A stretch of 64,000 bases of DNA, from NCBI GenBank assembly GCA_963708805.1, contig CAVPUA010000003.1, forward strand, positions 496,001 through 560,000, in the 5' to 3' direction. Every line of letters starts with the position of its first letter. Within the stretch, counting starts at the first letter, position 1. The notes below the pieces were generated by a model that saw nothing but the letters and a program-made list of their open reading frames with translations, had not been told where the DNA came from and ran no database searches. This document shows, piece after piece, positions 41,024 through 50,067 of this stretch. Made by a program: the position numbers and the translations under genes. Origin of the DNA: CAVPUA01 sp963708805 (GTDB lineage Bacteria; Actinomycetota; Actinomycetes; Mycobacteriales; Jatrophihabitantaceae).

Positions 41024-42225
41024 CGCTCACCATGGTGCTGGTGTCGGCGCTGCCCCTGAGCGACGACGCGCTAACCGCCGCCTGCACGACCACCGCGGCC
41101 GCGCTCGGCGAGTGGGAACTGGTCGGCCGCATTGCCGACGACGACATCATGGTCGAGCTGTCGGCCGAGGTGAGCGATCACGACCTGCTCCTTCAGCTGT
41201 TCCCCTCCCGCCGGCTGGACGGGGCCCAGCTGGCGACGCTCTCGACCGAACTCGGCGTCACGCCGCCCTCGGCGGACACGAACTGGCTCACCGAGCTGGC
41301 CATGTCCGGGCGGGCCACCGAGCCGCAGACCGTGGCCGTGGTCGGCGTGGTCGGCCAACTGGCGACGGCGTTGCGGGGCTACCTGGTGATGGGCGGCGAG
41401 GTCGTCGACCTGCCCGGGGTGTCCGCCCCGACCCGGGCCGCTCCCACCCCGGATCCCGCGGGGGTTGCGCCGGCCGAGGTCTCGCCGCGCAACGGCGTGC
41501 TGGCCGCGTTCGCCGACCTCGAGACGTTCGACGATCCCGAGCGGTGGCGCCGCACCGTGCAGGCGCTGAAACCGTTCGCCGCGACGTCCTTCCGCTTCGC
41601 CCCGGTGCTGCTCGAGCGCGAGGGCGCGTGGGTGCGCTTCGAGCCGTCCAACCCGGAGCCGCCCGATTTCGCGGCCGGTTGGCCGGTCGGCCTGCGACTG
41701 GCCAACAACCACGCCGACGACTCGCCCCCCGTCGTATGGGACGTGACGCCGGGTGTCTCGGCCGTCCACCGCCTGACCAGCATCAGCGCGACCGGCGGCT
41801 GGTCACCGGTCGAGCTCGAGGCCTACCTGCCGGCGCTGCGTCAACTCGGTGCGGCCTACGGCTTCATCCACTACTGGAGCGACGACCAACCCGAGACGAT
41901 CGTCGGACTGCGGCGCGGCTCGAATGCGCCGCTGATCCGGCTGGCCAGCATCGATCTCGACCGGACGCTGCCCGCCGTGTACTGGGCGCAGCTGTTCGGT
42001 CCCCGCTGGACGCGCGAGGTCGGCGCGGACACGCTCCGGACCGCGCCGGGGCACCGCGTGGACGAGGTCGGCCCGGACACCTGGCTGGTGCAGGTGACCG
42101 AGCACCTCACCGACGTCATCGACGACCCGGAGGGGTTCGCGGCGCGCCGCGACGCCGTCGCCCAGCACCTCGGCGCCCGGCATTTCTCCGGCCGCTTCCC
42201 GGCCCACCTCTACCCGGAGGGGTGA
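41020..42225 (+). CDS. Probable cognate immunity protein
   Basis: 401 residues, GTG 41020 overlapping the toxin stop (GTGA). N-terminal alpha/beta part (MTLTMVLVSALPLSDDALTA, WELVGRIADDDIMVELSAEV), then a larger domain beginning FADLETFDDPERWRRTVQAL and FEPSNPEPPDFAAGWPVGLR, ending HLGARHFSGRFPAHLYPEG. No family recognised. Soluble, acidic, and translationally coupled to the toxin, which is the usual arrangement for an immunity factor; two domains could mean a fusion. Assigned by position only. Confidence 0.6.
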   Translation: MTLTMVLVSALPLSDDALTAACTTTAAALGEWELVGRIADDDIMVELSAEVSDHDLLLQLFPSRRLDGAQLATLSTELGVTPPSADTNWLTELAMSGRATEPQTVAVVGVVGQLATALRGYLVMGGEVVDLPGVSAPTRAAPTPDPAGVAPAEVSPRNGVLAAFADLETFDDPERWRRTVQALKPFAATSFRFAPVLLEREGAWVRFEPSNPEPPDFAAGWPVGLRLANNHADDSPPVVWDVTPGVSAVHRLTSISATGGWSPVELEAYLPALRQLGAAYGFIHYWSDDQPETIVGLRRGSNAPLIRLASIDLDRTLPAVYWAQLFGPRWTREVGADTLRTAPGHRVDEVGPDTWLVQVTEHLTDVIDDPEGFAARRDAVAQHLGARHFSGRFPAHLYPEG

Positions 42226-42230
42226 CTCAC

Positions 42231-43139
42231 GTGCAGACCTGGCGGACGCCCGACGATCAGTTCACCCAGCTGCCCGACTTCGACTACGAGCCTCGGTACG
42301 CCGACGTCCCCGACCAGGACGGCGGCACGCTGCGGATGGCCTGGGTCGAGGCCGGCCCGTCGGACGCCGAGGTCGTGCTGCTGCTGCACGGCGAGCCGTC
42401 CTGGTCCTTCCTCTACCGGACGATGATCCCGGTGATCGCCGCGGCCGGCTATCGCGCGGTGGCACCGGATCTCGTCGGCTTCGGCCGATCGGACAAGCCC
42501 GTGGCCATCGATGATCATTCCTACGCGCGGCACGTCGAGTGGACGCGGTCGTTGATCTTCGACGTCCTCGACCTGCGCGGCGTCACCCTCGTCGGCCAGG
42601 ACTGGGGCGGCCTCATCGGGCTGCGGCTGGCCGCCGAACATCCCGACCGCTTCGCCGGACTCGTCGCCGCGAACACCGGCCTGCCCACCGGCGATCACGA
42701 CATGCCCGCGATCTGGCACGCGTTCCGCCGCGCCATGCAGAACGCCGAGACCGTCGACGTCGGCCGGTTCGTCGAGAGCGGCTGTCGGCGCCCGCTGGCT
42801 CCCGAAGCGCGCCGCGCCTATGCCGCCCCGTTCCCGGACGAGTCGTTCAAGGCCGGCCCGCGGGCGATGCCCGGGCTAGTGCCTACCCGCCCCGACGACC
42901 CGGCGACCGAGGCCAACCGGCGCGCCTGGTCGGTGCTGGCGAGCTCGTCGACACCGCTGCTGGTCGCGTTCAGCGACGGCGATCCGATCACCGCCGCGAT
43001 GGCGCCCATCCTGCGCGCACTGCCGGGCGCGACGGGCCGCGAGCACCCGGTGATCGCGAATGCCGGGCACTTCCTGCAGGAGGACGCCGGCCCCGAGCTG
43101 GCGGCCCACGTCGTCGAGTTCGTTCGGGCCACCGGCTAG
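42231..43139 (+). CDS. Haloalkane dehalogenase (alpha/beta hydrolase)
   Basis: 302 residues from GTG 42231, preferred over GTG 42222 because GGAGG ends 10 bases before it. Haloalkane dehalogenase subfamily I layout: LLLHGEPSWSFLYRTMIPVI (oxyanion HGEP), TLVGQDWGGLIGLRLAAEH (nucleophile Asp in GQDWGG), cap domain, LVAFSDGDPITAAM and AGHFLQEDAGPELAAHVVEF (catalytic His). Hydrolyses carbon-halogen bonds to alcohol and halide in the cytoplasm. Substrate range not deducible. Follows the immunity gene closely but is functionally unrelated. Confidence 0.9.
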   Translation: MQTWRTPDDQFTQLPDFDYEPRYADVPDQDGGTLRMAWVEAGPSDAEVVLLLHGEPSWSFLYRTMIPVIAAAGYRAVAPDLVGFGRSDKPVAIDDHSYARHVEWTRSLIFDVLDLRGVTLVGQDWGGLIGLRLAAEHPDRFAGLVAANTGLPTGDHDMPAIWHAFRRAMQNAETVDVGRFVESGCRRPLAPEARRAYAAPFPDESFKAGPRAMPGLVPTRPDDPATEANRRAWSVLASSSTPLLVAFSDGDPITAAMAPILRALPGATGREHPVIANAGHFLQEDAGPELAAHVVEFVRATG

Positions 43140-43149
43140 CCTGGCGTCC

Positions 43150-43728
43150 ATGCTGCTGTCCGATCGCGACATCCGGGCCGAGGTCCAGGCCGGGCGCCTG
43201 GGCGTCGAGCCCTGGGACGCCGACCTCGTCCAACCCTCCAGCGTCGACGTCCGGCTCGATCGCTATTTCCGGGTCTTCAACAACTCGCAGTACACGCACA
43301 TCGACCCGTCGCAGCAGCAGGACGACCTCACCACCCTGGTCGAGCCCAAGGGCGACGAGCCGTTCGTGCTGCACCCGGGCGAGTTCGTCCTCGGCTCGAC
43401 ACTCGAAGTCGTGACGCTGCCCGAGGACCTGGCCGGCCGGCTCGAGGGCAAGTCGTCGCTGGGGCGCCTGGGCCTGCTCACCCACTCGACGGCCGGCTTC
43501 ATCGACCCCGGGTTCTCGGGTCACATCACGCTCGAGCTGTCGAACGTGGCCAACCTGCCGATCACCCTGTGGCCGGGGATGAAGATCGGCCAGCTCTGCC
43601 TGTTCAAGCTGAGCAGCCCGTCCGAGCACCCGTACGGGTCGGCCATCTACGGCTCGCGCTACCAGGGCCAGCGCGGCCCGACGCCGAGCCGGTCGTACCT
43701 GAACTTCCGCCGCTGGCCGACCGGCTAG
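43150..43728 (+). CDS. dcd: dCTP deaminase
   Basis: 192 residues, ATG 43150. MLLSDRDIRAEVQAGRLGVE start, DLVQPSSVDVRLDRYFRVFN, and the active-site block LEGKSSLGRLGLLTHSTAGF then IDPGFSGHITLELSN (catalytic Glu). C-terminal YGSRYQGQRGPTPSRSYLNF is the usual end. Actinobacterial Dcd (M. tuberculosis) is bifunctional dCTP deaminase/dUTPase, giving dUMP directly, and this sequence is of that length and type. Overlaps the convergent MOSC gene by four bases. Confidence 0.96.
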   Translation: MLLSDRDIRAEVQAGRLGVEPWDADLVQPSSVDVRLDRYFRVFNNSQYTHIDPSQQQDDLTTLVEPKGDEPFVLHPGEFVLGSTLEVVTLPEDLAGRLEGKSSLGRLGLLTHSTAGFIDPGFSGHITLELSNVANLPITLWPGMKIGQLCLFKLSSPSEHPYGSAIYGSRYQGQRGPTPSRSYLNFRRWPTG

Positions 43729-44393
43729 GTGTCGAGCCGCACGGTCTGGCGCTTCTCGGCCAGTTCGCGCACCGCGTCGGTGAGATCGTCGGCGACGAGA
43801 AGGTACGGCAGCAGGTCGCGTTCGGTCGTCAGCGCCCGGTAGACCAGCGACACCGTGACGTCGTGGTCGGGCCGGTGGACGACCTCGATCGCGTCGCCCG
43901 CGCTGATCGTCCCCGGAGTGAGGACGCGCAGGTAGGTCCCCGGCCGCGCGGCTTCGGTGAACGTCTTGAGCCAGCCCTTCTCACCGACCCAGCCGCGGAA
44001 CGTGTTGCACGGGATCCGCGGATCGGTCACCTGCACCAGTACGTCGTCGCCCAGCCGCCAGCGCTCGCCGACCAGCGCCGCGTTGACGTCCAGGCCGCTC
44101 GTGGTCAGGTTCTCGCCGAAGAAGCCATTGGGCAGCGGGCGGCCGAGGCGTTGCTGCCAGGCGTCCAGGTCTTCCCGGGCGAAGGCGTAGACGGCCTGGT
44201 CGCTGCCGCCGTGGTGTCGTGGATCGCCGATGTAGTCGCCGACCACGCCGCTGCCCAGCCCGCCCTGCTTGGGGCCGGGATCGCGCACCTCGACCGGCCC
44301 GTCGACCGGCCGCTTGTCGATGCCGGTGGTCGGCGCGGACGTGTACGGCGCCTGGCGGGACTGGCCGATGTTGATCGACAGGATGGACGCCAC
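43725..44393 (-). CDS. MOSC-domain protein
   Basis: 222 residues, ATG 44393. MOSC/YiiM-like: VGDYIGDPRHHGGSDQAVYA, NGFFGENLTTSGLDVNAALV, VTDPRIPCNTFRGWVGEKGW (conserved Cys), and an SLVYRALTTERDLLPYLLVA tail helix. The family handles molybdenum cofactor sulfur or detoxifies N-hydroxylated bases. Substrate unknown. Confidence 0.9.
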   Translation of the reverse strand: MASILSINIGQSRQAPYTSAPTTGIDKRPVDGPVEVRDPGPKQGGLGSGVVGDYIGDPRHHGGSDQAVYAFAREDLDAWQQRLGRPLPNGFFGENLTTSGLDVNAALVGERWRLGDDVLVQVTDPRIPCNTFRGWVGEKGWLKTFTEAARPGTYLRVLTPGTISAGDAIEVVHRPDHDVTVSLVYRALTTERDLLPYLLVADDLTDAVRELAEKRQTVRLDT

Positions 44394-44425
44394 GCCTCCA
44401 CGCTACGAGCTTGTCGAGCGATTTT

Positions 44426-44460
44426 GGAGAGTTTGCCGCGCCAGGAGCGGCAAACTCTCC
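44426..44460. terminator. 14-bp perfect hairpin, repeated element
   Basis: GGAGAGTTTGCCGC (44426-44439) and its exact complement GCGGCAAACTCTCC (44447-44460), seven-base loop, between MarR end and MOSC start. Nearly the same element recurs at 46322-46356. No U-tract. Confidence 0.55.
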
Positions 44461-44480
44461 ACAATCGCCGGCCGGATGGC

Positions 44481-44990
44481 TTACAGACCGGCGACGAGCT
44501 TCTCCAGCAGGTCGACCAGTCGGCGCTGTTCGCGGTCGTCGAGCGGCGCGAGCAGCCCGGACTCGACCGACTCGGCGTCGACGACGGCCGACCGGAACAG
44601 CTGCCAGCCGGCGTCGGTGAGCGAGATCTTCACCCGAGTGCGGTTGCTGGGGTCGGGCGCCCGCAGGATCAGCCCGCGCTCGGTCATCTTGTCGAGCCGA
44701 TGCGTCATGGCCGATGGCGACAGACCGGCGATGTCGGCCAGCTTGGACGGGGTGGAGCCGACCTCGGGCCCCTCGAGCGCCAGCGTCTGCAGCACCGTCC
44801 ACTCGCCGTGCGAGAGCCCCAGGTCGGCGAACTGCTGGCGATAGAAGACGTCCAGGCGCCGGTCCAGACGGCTGATGGCGGTGACCACGCGCTGCACCGT
44901 CTCTTGGCCACCGGCGGCGGTGTAGACGGCGACTGCGCGCTCGTACTCGGCAAGAGGTGTGGTTGGTCCCTTTCGCCGCTTCGCGGTCAT
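44481..44990 (-). CDS. MarR-family regulator of adjacent MFS gene
   Basis: About 169 residues from ATG 44990 (an in-frame ATG at 45014 adds eight residues). Winged helix: GEWTVLQTLALEGPEVGSTP, KLADIAGLSPSAMTHRLDKM (recognition helix), ERGLILRAPDPSNRTRVKIS (wing). Long N- and C-terminal dimerisation helices. Divergent from the MFS transporter with TTCGAA repeats between, so the probable repressor of the transporter. Confidence 0.88.
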   Translation of the reverse strand: MTAKRRKGPTTPLAEYERAVAVYTAAGGQETVQRVVTAISRLDRRLDVFYRQQFADLGLSHGEWTVLQTLALEGPEVGSTPSKLADIAGLSPSAMTHRLDKMTERGLILRAPDPSNRTRVKISLTDAGWQLFRSAVVDAESVESGLLAPLDDREQRRLVDLLEKLVAGL

Positions 44991-45017
44991 GCCCGCAGAC
45001 CCTACCTGGTACATTCG

Positions 45018-45047
45018 ATGTCGAACTTCGAAATAGAAATGTTCGAA
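45018..45047. promoter_or_regulatory. MarR/MFS divergent operator
   Basis: TTCGAA occurs at 45027-45032 and 45042-45047 with related CGAT/TCGAA half-sites before them, in an AT-rich gap between the MarR and MFS starts. Inverted symmetry and position suggest the MarR site. Confidence 0.45.
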
Positions 45048-45064
45048 ATTGCATTGACAGGAGT

Positions 45065-46315
45065 ATGAACGTGCAGGGCAACACCGGCCGGCTGGCCGGA
45101 CTCATCATCGGCTCCGCCATCGCCTCGGCCGGCTACGGAGCGGTTCTGCCGTACCTGTACGCCGATATCGCCGACACGCGGGGCCTGGGCGGCATCGCCG
45201 CGGCCATGACCTTCACCGCGTTCGCGCTCGGCTCGCTCATCGCCGCACCGTTCGCCGGCCGCCTCGCCGACGGCCGCAGCCCGGTGCTCGTGGCCTCGCT
45301 CTCGCGGCTCGCTCTCGCCGTCGCGATGATCGCGCTGGGCTGGGCGTCGAACGCGCCGTCGGTCTGGCTGGCCTCGGCCGGAGTCGGTGCCGCGGTCGCG
45401 GTCACCCAGCCCGCGATCTCGGTGTTGCTGCTCGCCTGGACGCCCGAAGAGCGCACTCGCGACGTCTTCGCCTGGCAGTTCATCGGCCTCAACCTGGCCC
45501 TCGCGGCGGGCGGCCTGGTCGGCGGCCTGACCGTCAACCTGGCGACGCCGGCCGGTACGCGACCGATCTACGTCTTCGCCGCCCTCGCCGCCCTGGTCAG
45601 CTCGATCGCGGTGTACGCATCGGGTCGCGGCCGGCGTCGGACCGCGGCGCCGGTCGAGGCGTCCGAGGCCCTCGGCTACCGCGCGCTGTTCAAGATCAAG
45701 ACGGTGCGGTGGCTGCTCGTGATCGCCGCCCTGCTCGACCTCGCCTGCTACGCCCAGTACGACTCGGGCCTGCCGGCGTACGCGATCGGCGCACTGCACG
45801 TGCGTCCCTCGACGCTCGGCATCGGTGTCGCCCTGAACGCGCTGGTCGTCGCCGCCCTGACCGGGCCGGTGGTCGCGATGACGCGCAAGCACTCTCCGAC
45901 GACCTTGCTCGCGTCGTGCGCCGGCCTCTGGGTCGTCTGCTGGCTCGTCTTCGGCGCGCCGCTGATGATCTCGGGCATCGGCTCGGCGACGGTCGTCATC
46001 GGCTACGCCGCGATCTCGTTCGGCGAGACCGTCATGGCACCGGTGCTGAACCCGTTCGCCGCCCAGCTCGCCCCCGAGGGGGCGGTCGGGCGCACGCTCG
46101 GCGCGGTGACCGGCGCGACCACTGTCGCGACTGCGGTCGGCCCGGCGCTGTCGGGGCTGTTGCTGGCGCTCGGCGTGCCGGCGTTGTTCATCGTGATGCA
46201 GCTGGCCTGCTGCCTCGGCGCGGCCTGGTTCGCGCTGCGGCTGGGCCGCCTCGTCCGCGGGCGCACGGTCGTGTGGAACCTGTCGGTCGCCGACGAGCTG
46301 ATCCGCCTGCGCTGA
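45065..46315 (+). CDS. MFS transporter
   Basis: About 416 residues; ATG 45065, with GTG 45071 as alternative better spaced from AGGAG. Twelve hydrophobic segments. MFS signatures: LIAAPFAGRLADGRSPVLVA (motif A, G-x-L-A-D-x), WLASAGVGAAVAVTQPAISV, and LALAAGGLVGGLTVNLA. The central loop is basic (GRGRRRTAAPVEASEAL). Probably a drug or metabolite exporter regulated by the divergent MarR protein. Confidence 0.9.
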   Translation: MNVQGNTGRLAGLIIGSAIASAGYGAVLPYLYADIADTRGLGGIAAAMTFTAFALGSLIAAPFAGRLADGRSPVLVASLSRLALAVAMIALGWASNAPSVWLASAGVGAAVAVTQPAISVLLLAWTPEERTRDVFAWQFIGLNLALAAGGLVGGLTVNLATPAGTRPIYVFAALAALVSSIAVYASGRGRRRTAAPVEASEALGYRALFKIKTVRWLLVIAALLDLACYAQYDSGLPAYAIGALHVRPSTLGIGVALNALVVAALTGPVVAMTRKHSPTTLLASCAGLWVVCWLVFGAPLMISGIGSATVVIGYAAISFGETVMAPVLNPFAAQLAPEGAVGRTLGAVTGATTVATAVGPALSGLLLALGVPALFIVMQLACCLGAAWFALRLGRLVRGRTVVWNLSVADELIRLR

Positions 46316-46321
46316 ACGTGT

Positions 46322-46356
46322 GGAGGGTTCGCCGCGCATGGAGCGGCAAACTCTCC
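46322..46356. terminator. Hairpin between convergent genes, repeated element
   Basis: GGAGGGTTCGCCGC (46322-46335) with GCGGCAAACTCTCC (46343-46356): same right arm as the element at 44447-44460 and one mismatch plus one G-U in the stem. Between the MFS stop and the ilvE stop; probable bidirectional terminator. Confidence 0.55.
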
Positions 46357-46367
46357 ACAATCGGCGC

Positions 46368-47465
46368 TCAGACGAGCTGGTGCATCCAGCCGTGCGGGTC
46401 GGGCTCCTGACCGGTCTGCAGGCCGAGCAGCTTCTCCCGCAGCTGCATGGTGACCGGTCCGGGCGTGCCGTCGCCGACCGTCCACGAGTCGTGGGCGCTC
46501 TTGACGAAGCCGACCGGCGTGATCACCGCGGCCGTCCCGCAGGCGAACACCTCGGTCAGCTCGCCGGAGGCGTTGCCGCGCTGCCAGTCGTCGGTCGAGA
46601 TCTTGCCCTCCTCGGTGCTGTAGCCCAGGTCGTGGGCGACCGTGAGCAACGAGTCACGGGTGACGCCGGCCAGCAGCGTGCCGGTGAGCGCCGGGCGTGA
46701 CGATGCGCGCCGAAGCGCCGGAGCCGTACACGAAGTACAGGTTCATGCCGCCCATCTCTTCGACCCAGCGGTGCTCGAGCGCGTCGAGCCAGACGACCTG
46801 GTCGCAGCCCTGCTCGGCGGCGTAGGCCTGGGCGATCAGCGAGGCCGCGTAGTTGCCGCCGCACTTGGCCTCGCCGGTGCCGCCGGGCGCCGCACGCGTG
46901 TACTCGGTCGACAGCCACACCGACACCGGCTTGACGCCGCCCGGGAAGTAGGCGCCGGCCGGCGAGGCGATCAGCAGGAACGTGTAGGAGTTCGACGGTC
47001 GCACCCCGAGCCCGATCTCGGACGCGATCATGAACGGCCGGAGGTAGAGCGACTCGGCCGGGTCCTCGGGCACCCAGGCCTGGTCGACCTCGACGAGGGC
47101 ACGAACCGCCTCGACGAAGAGCTCCTCGGGCAGCTCGGCCATGGCCAGCCGGCGCGCACTGCGCTGGAAGCGGGCCGCGTTGGCGTCCGGACGGAACGTG
47201 GCGATCGAGCCGTCGGGCTGGCGGTAGGCCTTGAGGCCCTCGAAGATCGTCTGGCCGTAGTGCAGTGCCATGTTGGCCGGGTCGATCTGCAGCGGTCCGT
47301 AGGGCACGACCTGGCCCTCGCCCCAGACGCCGTCCACGTAGTCGATGCGCACCATGTGGTCGGTGAAGTACTTGCCGAACCCGGGCGCGGCCAGGATCGC
47401 CGCCGCTCGTCGGCCGTACGGGGGGAGGGGTTGCGGTGGACCTCGAAGGGGTGAACGGACGCCAT
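46368..47465 (-). CDS. ilvE: Branched-chain amino-acid aminotransferase (two indels)
   Basis: Fold-type IV PLP enzyme for the last step of Leu, Ile and Val synthesis. ATG 47465 gives MASVHPFEVHRNPSPRTADE, then a one-base loss in the GGCGGCG run near 47400 leads into AAILAAPGFGKYFTDHMVRI. IFEGLKAYRQPDG, GVKPVSVWLSTEYTRAAPGG and TGEAKCGGNYAASLIAQAYA (PLP Lys in A-K-C-G-G-N-Y) are canonical. A one-base gain in CCC near 46695 breaks the end; the continuation reads LTVAHDLGYSTEEGKISTDD and GTAAVITPVGFVKS, stop 46368. An essential-type gene with two homopolymer indels points to sequence error. Confidence 0.93.
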
Positions 47466-47545
47466 AGTCGGTCATCCTAGTTTCTCCGGGCCGTTCGGTC
47501 GCCCGACTTCTGCCGCCCATCCTCCTCGGGCGGCGCCGCGAGTGG

Positions 47546-47848
47546 CTACAACCCCGCGATGCCGATCACGGCCCCGAGCAGGGCAACCAGCGCAAGCGAG
47601 CCGAGCACGATGATGGCGATCGTGCGGCGACGACGGGCCGCATCGCCGCGGCGGGCGGCAGCGGTCGTCCGGCCGATGCCCCGGTCCGCGTTCGGGTGCA
47701 CGCGCTGCCCGGCTGGGATCGGTGGTGGGGCACCCCAGCCGTTGGACGTGTAGATCTCCTGACGCCCCTGCTCGAAGTCGGCCCGACTGATCGTTCCGTC
47801 CGCGAGCTTCGCGTTCAGGGCGTTCAGCCGGTCGTACGGACTCGTCAT
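47546..47848 (-). CDS. SHOCT-domain small membrane protein
   Basis: 100 residues, ATG 47848. N-terminal SHOCT-like helix pair (LNALNAKLADGTISRADFEQ), a basic linker with RRRR, and one C-terminal membrane segment (IAIIVLGSLALVALLGAVIG). Membrane-anchored, N-terminus cytoplasmic. Role unknown. Confidence 0.65.
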   Translation of the reverse strand: MTSPYDRLNALNAKLADGTISRADFEQGRQEIYTSNGWGAPPPIPAGQRVHPNADRGIGRTTAAARRGDAARRRRTIAIIVLGSLALVALLGAVIGIAGL

Positions 47849-47900
47849 GACGATCCCTCTGCGAAGTGAAGTCGGCCCGCGAAGTGTAAGGGGACGACGG

Positions 47901-48458
47901 CTACGACGACGGTGCGAGCGCGGCGGACGAACCGGCGACCAGGGCGGGCAGCGAGTCGGTCATGAGCCCGAGCAGGGCGTCCTGGCTGATCGGACGCTCG
48001 GGCAGCCAGCGGATGATGATCTCTTCGTTGAACGCGACCCACCCCTGGATCGCGATGATCGACTTCGGTCCGAGCGGCAGGCCGAGCAGTTCGAGGCTGT
48101 CGATGACGCGCTGGGCGTGCGCGGCCCGGGTCAGCTCGAAGATCTCCCGCATCGCCTCGTCGCCGCTCGCGGCGCCGCGCACCAGCGACACGTAGCTGTC
48201 GGAGTTCTCGATCACGTACTCGACGTAGGCGGCGAGGCCGTGTCGCAGGCGTTCCAGCGGCGGCAGCGTCTCGTCGGGGGCGGTGCGGGCGAGCAGTTCG
48301 TCGGCCGCCGCGCGAACGACCTCGCGGTGGAAGTCCTGCTTGGAGCGGAAGTAGTGAAAGAGCAGTCCCCGTGAGATGCCCGCCTCGTCGGCCAGATCCT
48401 CGACCGACAACTCGTCGAGCGTGCGGGTGGCCAGCATCCGCCGGCCGAGCTCGATCAA
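47901..48458 (-). CDS. TetR-family regulator of the BVMO operon
   Basis: At least 185 residues; opens at TTG 48458, with coding similarity upstream (RTRLTAEERRAQ) but no ATG/GTG there. HTH: LSVEDLADEAGISRGLLFHY then FRSKQDFHREVV. Helical ligand domain includes WVAFNEEIIIRWLPERPISQ. Divergent from the Baeyer-Villiger monooxygenase, presumably its repressor responding to a ketone or related substrate. Confidence 0.85.
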   Translation of the reverse strand: MIELGRRMLATRTLDELSVEDLADEAGISRGLLFHYFRSKQDFHREVVRAAADELLARTAPDETLPPLERLRHGLAAYVEYVIENSDSYVSLVRGAASGDEAMREIFELTRAAHAQRVIDSLELLGLPLGPKSIIAIQGWVAFNEEIIIRWLPERPISQDALLGLMTDSLPALVAGSSAALAPSS

Positions 48459-48521
48459 CTGGGCCCGCCGCTCCTCGGCGGTGAGTCGCGTCCGCCGTTC
48501 AGGCCATGGCCGGAGTCTAAC

Positions 48522-48562
48522 GCTGTTGAATCGCGTTCAGCCAGCTGTTGACTCAGATTCAA
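48522..48562. promoter_or_regulatory. Candidate TetR operator
   Basis: GCTGTTGAATCGCGTTCAGC (48522-48541) and TTGACTCAGATTCAA (48548-48562) both carry TTGA/TCA inverted half-sites in the gap between the TetR gene and the monooxygenase. Confidence 0.45.
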
Positions 48563-48582
48563 TTGCGTTTTACGGTAGCCGT

Positions 48583-50067
48583 ATGAGTCTCAGCGCGGAC
48601 GCCCCGCGGCACGTCTCGGTGCTGGTGGTGGGCAGTGGATTCGCCGGCCTCGGCCTGGCCATCAAGCTGGCCCGCAGCGGACGGCGCGACTATCTCGTCA
48701 TCGAACGGGGCGGCGAGGTCGGCGGCACGTGGCGCGACAACACCTATCCGGGTGCCGCGTGCGACGTGCCGTCCCAGCTGTACTCGTACTCGTTCGCGCC
48801 CAACCCGAACTGGACGCGGTCGTTCTCACCGCAGCCGCAGATCCAGGCCTACATCAAGAAGGTGGCCGAGGAGTCGGGCGTCCTCGCCAACCACCTGTTC
48901 GACTGCGAACTGCTGTCGGCCAGCTGGGAGGCCGACCACTGGGCGGTCGAGACGTCGCAGGGCAGCTTCACCGCGACCGTGTTGATCACCGCCTTCGGCG
49001 CGCTGTGCGAACCGGCGCTGCCCGACATCACGGGCATCGAGTCGTTCCGCGGGCTGATCATGCACTCGTCGCGGTGGAACCACGACGTCGACCTGACCGG
49101 CAAGCGGGTGGCCGTGATCGGCACCGGCGCCTCGGCGATCCAGATCGTGCCGGCGATCGCGGCGCAGGTCGGTCAACTCGATCTGTACCAGCGCACCGCG
49201 CCGTGGGTCATGCCCCGGCGCGACCGCGCCTACAAGTCGTGGGAGAAGGCGGCCTACCGCTACGTCCCGGGCTATCAAAAGGCGGCCCGCGCGCTGCTGT
49301 ACGGCGCCCGCGAGGTCACTGCGCTCGGCTTCTGCTACGAGCCGCGCATCCTTGGCTTCGCCTCCAAGCAGGCGCTGGCCAACATCCACAAGTCGATCAG
49401 CGACCCGACGCTTAGGGCGGCCGTCACGCCGACGTTCCAGATGGGCTGCAAGCGGGTGCTGATCTCCAACGACTACTACCCGGCCCTGGCCCGCGACAAC
49501 GTGTCGGTGGTGACGGACGGCATCGCGTCGATCGGACCCGGCTCGATCACGACGAACGACGGCGTCGAGCGGCCGATCGATGTCTTGATCAGCGCGACCG
49601 GCTTCCACGTCACCGACAGCCCGTCCGCGCACCTGATCAAGGGCGCCGACGGCCGGACCCTGGGCGCGCACTGGGCCGAGTTCGGCATGCAGGCCTACAA
49701 GGGATCGACCGTGGCGGGCTTCCCGAACATGTTCTCGATCGTCGGTCCCAACACCGGCCTCGGGCACACGTCGATGATCTACATGATCGAGTCGCAGCTG
49801 AACTACGTGATGGACGCGCTGGCCGTCATGGACCGCAACGACCTGGCCACGGTCGAGGTTCGCCAAGACGTCCAGGACGACTACAACGCCGCCGTCCAGA
49901 AGCGCATGGGCAAGACCATCTGGACGACCGGTGGTTGTGCGTCGTGGTATCTCGACCAGCACGGTCGCAACACCACGCTCTGGCCCGACTTCACCTTCAA
50001 GTTCCGGCGACTGACCCGCCGCTTCGATCTCGCCGGATACACCTCGACCGCCCGGGAGTCTTCATGA
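48583..50067 (+). CDS. FAD-dependent Baeyer-Villiger-type monooxygenase
   Basis: 494 residues, ATG 48583. FAD-binding VLVVGSGFAGLGLAIKLARS; BVMO fingerprint FRGLIMHSSRW (F-x-G-x-x-x-H-x-x-x-W); NADPH Rossmann VAVIGTGASAIQIVPAIAAQ; also GGTWRDNTYPGAACDVPSQL. Inserts oxygen next to a carbonyl, ketone to ester, using NADPH and O2; EthA-like enzymes belong here. Start of a trio coupled by four-base overlaps (ATGA, GTGA) with an SDR and an HSL-type esterase. Confidence 0.92.
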   Translation: MSLSADAPRHVSVLVVGSGFAGLGLAIKLARSGRRDYLVIERGGEVGGTWRDNTYPGAACDVPSQLYSYSFAPNPNWTRSFSPQPQIQAYIKKVAEESGVLANHLFDCELLSASWEADHWAVETSQGSFTATVLITAFGALCEPALPDITGIESFRGLIMHSSRWNHDVDLTGKRVAVIGTGASAIQIVPAIAAQVGQLDLYQRTAPWVMPRRDRAYKSWEKAAYRYVPGYQKAARALLYGAREVTALGFCYEPRILGFASKQALANIHKSISDPTLRAAVTPTFQMGCKRVLISNDYYPALARDNVSVVTDGIASIGPGSITTNDGVERPIDVLISATGFHVTDSPSAHLIKGADGRTLGAHWAEFGMQAYKGSTVAGFPNMFSIVGPNTGLGHTSMIYMIESQLNYVMDALAVMDRNDLATVEVRQDVQDDYNAAVQKRMGKTIWTTGGCASWYLDQHGRNTTLWPDFTFKFRRLTRRFDLAGYTSTARESS

